A stretch of 64,000 nucleotides of DNA, taken from Sparassis latifolia (lineage: Eukaryota; Basidiomycota; Agaricomycetes; Polyporales; Sparassidaceae). The notes beneath the pieces were generated by a model. The model was given only the letters and a program-made list of their open reading frames with translations, made no database searches and was not told where the DNA came from. Of the stretch, positions 59,901-64,000 are shown piece after piece. The position numbers were made by a program, and so were the translations under genes. Location of the stretch: NCBI GenBank assembly GCA_018466975.1, contig CM031557.1:930001-994000 (forward strand), written 5' to 3'. Within the stretch, counting starts at the first letter, position 1. Each line of letters begins with the position of its first letter.

Positions 59901-59955
59901 CTGGGCGCACATCCTCGTGTATACATCAAATGGTCCATTCAATCGAATCAATTGA
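56902..59955 (+). CDS. Helitron RepHel, part 3 (Pif1-type helicase plus ubiquitin-protease-like domain)
   Basis: The useful frame begins just after the break near 56880; its first ATG is at 56914. The helicase part has Walker A GPGGTGKT (57460-57483), Walker B VLIDEISLVS, FAGDFYQYPPV, and the late motifs VVLRSRNI and FAVTGHTSQGKTL, as in Pif1/Helitron helicases, which unwind DNA during rolling-circle transposition. From about residue 740 there is a further domain. A Cys box STDYSCAYDATFM has its Cys at 59143-59145, and about 210 residues later a His box HFTARLL (His at 59767-59769) is followed by GWIYDDQ. This Cys then His-x-x-x-x-L then Asp pattern is that of ubiquitin-specific proteases. 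The frame ends at 59955. Confidence 0.88.
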   Translation: MTKSMYSSVTADTDDDVDVTSHDRRSAVNDFKIQQFVSLLEQCNWLHHNTYHKIAALSTVKYNITHLQLQKWKSALHEQEMQVMQKRRNAGNMSSQFTLEKTPAYTEYYMMPTIPEQLTTSTEAPNMSDTTALVEQSPMKVLQSVQTSYSLNAKQACAFQICAKHFIQNYVVKSDTVMEPLYLLLTGPGGTGKTHVVKALKELMTYFGCLYQIRFLAPTGSAAALIDGMTIHKGLGLKIQSKTKGKGNRRLGESEQDYTVTISVQNRTVLRDEWQRVEFVLIDEISLVSCQLLSEIDHALRYAKEKPDVWFGGINIIFAGDFYQYPPVGGTPLYTPISAYARQTSDELSKRLGRLAWKQVNAVVELTEQQRMKDDPEYGDAVNRLRTRECTMGDVDLFNTRVVKSATHLDGLQIKDDDDDPTVIVNTNLLRQVINTEKAQANCDADNGLSLIICTAVDKIDGQVPEKSIRDALLRLNVTPLTSEGALPAFISLYVGMPVVLRSRNISTELGITNGAQGIVRHISIKHCPVGYTYADCVIVEFPTSKVHLPDLPSGYVPIAPTTWRFTTTLRDANGDTQRYQVTRLQLIIQPAFAVTGHTSQGKTLPKVLNNMTEGGFAAYVAASRARTRNGLFISEPVKLEQLNKPVSADLYHETQKFKVLEQNTLIHYGFKTGSLVPLPNPESEDDISTKSFHVNFSDSSSQSKGTKRKASQMEESGILPSMSMPHSDSSPYMYKHGCQWSSTDYSCAYDATFMSLYHSYSQLSSSLRAMWKNQSAIASLLVSCFENLSPDSSAEQFNMQCDFLRDFLSRRSPMEYPRYGPQFASAASIIECALENTTNNIVTTIQCLACHQTRPITLRIPSVIVSTGMQSSAETQTIQTWLSKTMTSSILHARRLLCQCDSEVDHNISNITPPPILYFEYPSQEHTVITPIFDLEFNMQTTYSLATVIYFGSSHFTARLLHSHNSGWIYDDQQNDGVPQYENRMDTDDLTPLLTLDGRWAHILVYTSNGPFNRIN

Positions 59956-60124
59956 ATCAACAAAATATTGTATTATTGCCACCATGACACTATACCTATT
60001 TTACTGACTTTATTACCTGATCGACACGATCTTCATGCTCAGATGATCCTTTCATTTGAATTTTTAAAAGACAGCCATACCATCAGTATCTTATATCATA
60101 TGACTATATGTAACAGTACTGCAA

Positions 60125-61319
60125 CTATCCCACCGACTTCATTACCTGATCTACATCATCTGTCTTGTCCAATACTGTCAGCAAATTCAAGTGTTGTTCA
60201 GTACTAGTTAAAACAGAAGGCACAGACTGGAGGTAAGAGAACTGTCTCTTCTTCGGAGCCTTACCTCCACCAGTGTTATCAGCCGCTGCAGCAATACGCA
60301 TCATCGACAAGTGCTCTGACTCGCAGTCCGCAATCAGCTATAGCCACCATTAGAAGTCATTTTGTGATAACAAACAAATGTGGGCAAACGCCAACTCACC
60401 TTCATCCCCAAGCGACTCACGATCATGACAGTGTCAAGTCGTGTAAGAAACTTGCGACCTACGTTTGCCCCATTTGGACTCACGTGCTCACGAAGCCGAA
60501 AGTTTACTGAAAGCTCAACGAGCTCACCGGCACGCACCATGTCAAGGGATGACTGCACAGGAGTAGACCACCTACATAAACACAACATCACCTCAAGCAA
60601 TGCAGACAGATGATTTCATATCATGACATACCTGTCGTCATACTCGCCCTTCAGCTCCATGCATGACACGACATTGTCTGATGTCCACGAGAGCCTCCCA
60701 CCAGCAACTAGCTCTGCCAATGCACCATACGGGTCAATAACCATGTTCAGATTGGCACTGTCAAACAACGGTGCTTCCACCATAGGCGTGAGCACACGTG
60801 TCTCTGCAATAAAACACGGCATGGCGCCAAGCCAGACATCATCAATTACAGATGTCGTTCCACGGCGTGCATGCATTTCCATGAAACGTAAGATGTTTGA
60901 TCGGGCAGTGATGGCTCGCCGGAATGCAGGACCTTCACCGGCAACCACAACAGTCTGCAGAGCGAGATTCGGATTTCCCCTCGGCAGCCTAGATACGAAT
61001 CAATCACATCGGCAAGCAGCTTGTGAACTGCAGAAGTGACAAACCTGAATGAGCGCCTGAAAGGGGGCAGAAGACTCATCTGAGAAACAAACCCAGACAC
61101 ACGCAGTGTAACCTCCTCGCGTGAGCTTCGCCACACCAGGTACAAATACCCACCCGAACTGACCTGAACATCAAATTGACGCTCAACTGTCTCGAACTGA
61201 TCGTACGTCTCGAGCAGGAACTGCGATCCCTGTCCATCGGCACCCATTTCCGGATTCGGCGCCTTCGTACGTGTGGTCCACTCGTCGAATAATTTCACTG
61301 ACCAAGATTCAGCCATCAT
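60125..61319 (-). CDS. Unrecognised gene next to the Helitron helicase
   Basis: Four exons on the minus strand (61045-61319, 60632-60988, 60400-60571, 60125-60337) in consistent phase give 338 residues starting MMAESWSVKLFDEW. Sequence marks are QFLLETYDQFETVERQFDVQ, YLVWRSSREE, MEMHARRGTTSVIDDVWLG, DPYGALAEL, GELVELSVNFRLREH, LTRLDTVMIVSRLG and a basic GGGKAPKKRQF near the C-terminus. I do not recognise the family. The alternating strand-like segments in the second half could suggest an OB-like nucleic-acid-binding fold, but this is a guess. It converges on the RepHel gene with only 169 bp between stops and diverges from the gene at 62937. It may be Helitron cargo. Confidence 0.6.
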
Positions 61320-62936
61320 CCAGTCCCATCACGAAAACAGAAACTCGACGCACCACAACGCGCATCCTGAAAGACCTTTGCCATCGTGTCAGAACTCAGG
61401 TGAGCCTCCAAATTCATTTTGATCGAAAGCAGCAAGATTTTTACTAAACTTTATACACCAGTGTCAATTGCCAGCAAGACACAATCAACGAGCAAGAACG
61501 AACACACCGGTGGAGGTAAGTAGCCATCCACAACGACCGACGCTCGCCCCCGCACGACAAACCGTTCGCGCGTCAGATTCAAATCTTACCGTCGCGCCCA
61601 GCTCATTGTGGACACGCGCCACTGCTGCGCGTCAAATTCGGCGCACGTTCACGACCGCTCTAGCCACATCTCCACCACTGACACGGACGGTCGCCGACGT
61701 TCTCCGCCACCATCGCCAACTCGGCCGTGACGTGCAGCAATACCAACACGAAACCTCGCCCGACCCAAACGCGCGTCCCCACTGGGAGCGCGTTCGCGAC
61801 CGCTTTCCGCAGCACCTCGACCGCGGACGGCCTCCACCACCTGCATTCTCGCCAATGCGACGACCACGCAGACCTGCCGTTGGAACGCCAATACCGCGCC
61901 TGGCCGACCACAAAACATCGCCCCCTGCGCACGCAGTTTCCTCCCCCTCTGGCTCAGGTTTCGCGATCGCGCGCTTGACCACCACGCGGACCTCGGCGTG
62001 CCAACACCAATCCCGCGCTGAGCTTCTGCAAAACACGCGCACCCGCTCGGGTGCATATTTTTCTCCACTATTTTACTTACACTTTGCTGACATCCAGCAG
62101 TCCCAACACCGCACCTCGCCCGACCCAAATGCGCGTCCCCACTGCGCGCGCAATTCGGCGCGCGTTCGCGGCCCCTCTCCACAGCACCTCGACCGCCGAC
62201 ACCCTCCACCACCTGCATTCTCGCCAATGCGACCACCACGCGGACCTGCCGTTGGAACGCCAATACCGCGCCTGGCCCACCGCAAAACACGCGTGGCCCG
62301 CTCGCGCGCCGCCACCTCGACTCTCTCCTCACACTTCGCGACCGCGCGCGCTTAACCAACACGCGGACCTCCCGGCGCGCGAATCCCAATGCCGCACCTA
62401 GCCCATCGCACAACACACGCACCCGCTCGGTGCGTATTTTTCTCTGCTATTTTGCTTACATTTTGCTGACATCCAGCAATGCCAACACGGTGCCTCGCCC
62501 GACCAAAACGCGCGCCTGCACTGCGCGCGCAATTCCGCACGCGTTTGCGCCCCTCTCCACAGCACCTCGACCGCCAACACCCTCCACCACCTACTCTCGC
62601 CAACCGGACCACCACACGGACCTCCCGTTCGAACGCCAATACCGCGCCTGGGCCACCACAAAACACGCGCCCCCGCCGCGCGCGCCGCAACCTCGACCCT
62701 CTCCCTCACACTTCGCGACCGCGCCCAGGTCGACCACCGCCCGGACCTCCCGTTCGAACGCCAAGGCCACACCTCGCCCCTCGCAAAGCACGCACCTGCG
62801 CTGCGTATGCAATTTCCTCCACACTCTCACCCCCGTTTCGGCACCGTGCCCAGACAGCGAATGCCAACGGACATGCCCCAACAGTCGCACCGCGAACAAC
62901 TCCCACCTCGCCCGATTTCCTCTCGCAACCGCCACC
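61320..62936. other. Divergent intergenic region filled by GC-rich repeats
   Basis: It separates the starts of the two unknown genes (61319, minus; 62937, plus). Most of it is a tandem repeat (61741-62830) rich in CG, CCACC and GCGCG words. Long open frames cross it on both strands because stop codons are rare in such GC-rich DNA. None has a recognisable domain. Confidence 0.5.
61741..62830 (+). repeat. Tandem repeat with a unit of about 375 bp, three copies
   Basis: The marker AGCACCTCGACCGC recurs at 61811, 62183 and 62561 (spacings 372 and 378). Each unit also has CTCGCCCGACC near its start, CACCACCT, TCTCGCCAA, GACCTCCCGTT or GACCTGCCGTT, CGCCAATACCGCGCCTGG and CACAAAAC or CGCAAAAC. Between units two and three lies an AT-rich patch with TTTTTCTC and TTTGCTGACATCCAGCA. 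The last unit is partial. Confidence 0.8.
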
Positions 62937-64000
62937 ATGGCCTCCGTCACTGATGCTCCTGCAACCACCACTGGCAGCAAACGCAAGATGAGGCATCTGT
63001 CACCGTCCGCACCAGTGCCTTCACCCACAAAAAGGCAGAAGCCCGAAGACAGCGACGACATGTAAGTCTTCATACCCACTCACCGCCATATACCAGCCAA
63101 CATGCAGTTCTTTGCAGATTCTCGCCGACAGCACACACCGACTCCACCGCATCCGATACTCCCGCAGACGATGCTCACGCCAGTCACCGACCCGACGAGA
63201 CTCCCGGTAAGCCCTACCGCAACAAAGGAAAGCGCGTCGAGAAAACCAGGACACCGTGAGTCGCTGTTTGCCACCAGACAGACACTTCCGCTAACTGCAC
63301 CATATATACAAGAACCAAAGTGCTCCAGTCGCTGTCGAAACTCAGGTACGCCCTTTGGCAATTATCCACTGTGACTCACACTGACACTTTCTTGCAGAGA
63401 AACACTCGCCGTGACACGTGCCATGAACAACGTGTTTGTCCTCGTGCAACCCGTGTATCTCAAGAGGGCATTCCCTTCGAACATCGCCGAGTACGTCCAT
63501 TTGCCCTTGCTTTTTCTGCCATACTACTGATCAACCCCAAAGACGTCTGGACCACGTCTCGATCACCACCGCACACAACATCATCAATCTCGCAACCGCA
63601 GACCCCACAGCACTCCACTTTGTCACCATCGGAGCCTCCGACTACCTTCAGCTCAAGACGAGCACCCATCTCACGCTCTTCTCTGTCGTCGGCTCCGTTA
63701 CCCACAGCGACCTGATCAGTCCGAGCGGTCGCAGCCGTCAACTCTGCATTGCACCATCAGCACTCACCTGGCCACGTGCGGCCGCCGTCCTGGGTGCCAT
63801 TCTCAACAGACGAACACTCGTCTTCCCGTCGTTCCATGCCGGCCTCTCCTTCTCGACAAGGTTGACCACCGGCACCTCAAACACTCCAACCAAGATCCGC
63901 GGCATGGCTCCCGCCACTCCGGTGAATGCACAACGCGGTACGTGACGTCTCGCACTACAAAATGTTCGCTAACGCACCCTGCAGGTCCACCCCCCGTGCT
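62937..64000 (+). CDS. Unrecognised gene, cut by the window end
   Basis: The start ATG at 62937 sits in a perfect GCCACCATGG context. Exons 62937-63061, 63118-63255, 63313-63345, 63398-63490 and 63543-63937 are in phase, and a sixth begins at 63985 and runs off the window. The first 110 residues are disordered and basic, with likely nuclear signals (KRKMRHLSPS, PTKRQK, RNKGKRVEK). An ordered part follows: LQSLSKLRETLAVTRAMNN, VYLKRAFPSNIAERLDHV, ALHFVTIGASDYLQL, HLTLFSVVGSVTH, ALTWPRAAAVLGAIL. I do not recognise it. It is divergently paired with the gene ending at 61319 and may be Helitron cargo or a host gene. Confidence 0.6.

Noticed and set aside
61649..62422. Long Arg/Gly/Ala-rich frames on both strands in the GC-rich repeat
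   Set aside because: Open frames are expected in such GC-rich tandem repeats; they repeat with the DNA unit and have no domain.

Overview
The window is nuclear DNA of a filamentous basidiomycete, most likely an Agaricomycete of polypore type. Genes are dense in short GT-AG introns (mostly 47-70 bp), some exons are only 8-17 nt long, and the families present (BTB/POZ, F-box, APH-like kinase, delta-12 desaturase, sedolisin, SUT-type sugar carrier) are typical of wood-decay fungi. The species cannot be named from sequence alone. Gene models were built by hand from splice sites, reading-frame phase and family motifs.

Layout. 1-7.8 kb: a small inverted-repeat transposon, a BTB/POZ gene and a small conserved gene (each with one single-base frame break), then decayed DNA holding three copies of a hairpin-forming repeat. 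7.8-16.6 kb: an oleate delta-12 desaturase, a decayed APH-like kinase, a secreted S53 peptidase and a single-pass membrane protein. 16.6-23.6 kb: a fold-back element, a GC-rich island, an AAAP amino-acid permease and a MITE-like element carrying telomere-like repeats. 23.8-36.6 kb is the housekeeping core: METTL16-type RNA methyltransferase, thioesterase, Ecm11-like protein, a conserved small protein, tRNA-Pro with a 9-nt intron, a 14-exon SUT-type MFS carrier, ETF-ubiquinone oxidoreductase and a mitochondrial [2Fe-2S] ferredoxin. 39.6-43 kb: a decayed DIRS-like retrotransposon (reverse transcriptase, RNase H, tyrosine recombinase) with a MITE nested inside the recombinase. 43.4-48.5 kb: an F-box gene, a divergent histone H4/H3 pair and an Sfh5-like lipid transfer protein. 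48.5-52.8 kb: gene-poor repeats and another inverted-repeat element. 52.8-64 kb: an AT-rich Helitron RepHel gene broken into three frames, followed by two unrecognised intron-containing genes diverging from a GC-rich ~375-bp tandem repeat.

How genes relate. Divergent pairs with short shared promoters are thioesterase/Ecm11-like, sugar carrier/ETF-QO and H4/H3. ETF-QO and ferredoxin are both mitochondrial iron-sulfur electron carriers and lie tail to tail. The most unusual items are a RepHel protein ending in a ubiquitin-protease-like domain beside two unknown genes, and a histone H3 two residues longer than normal around the K27 motif. Several otherwise intact genes carry one single-base frame break; these could be real lesions or assembly errors.
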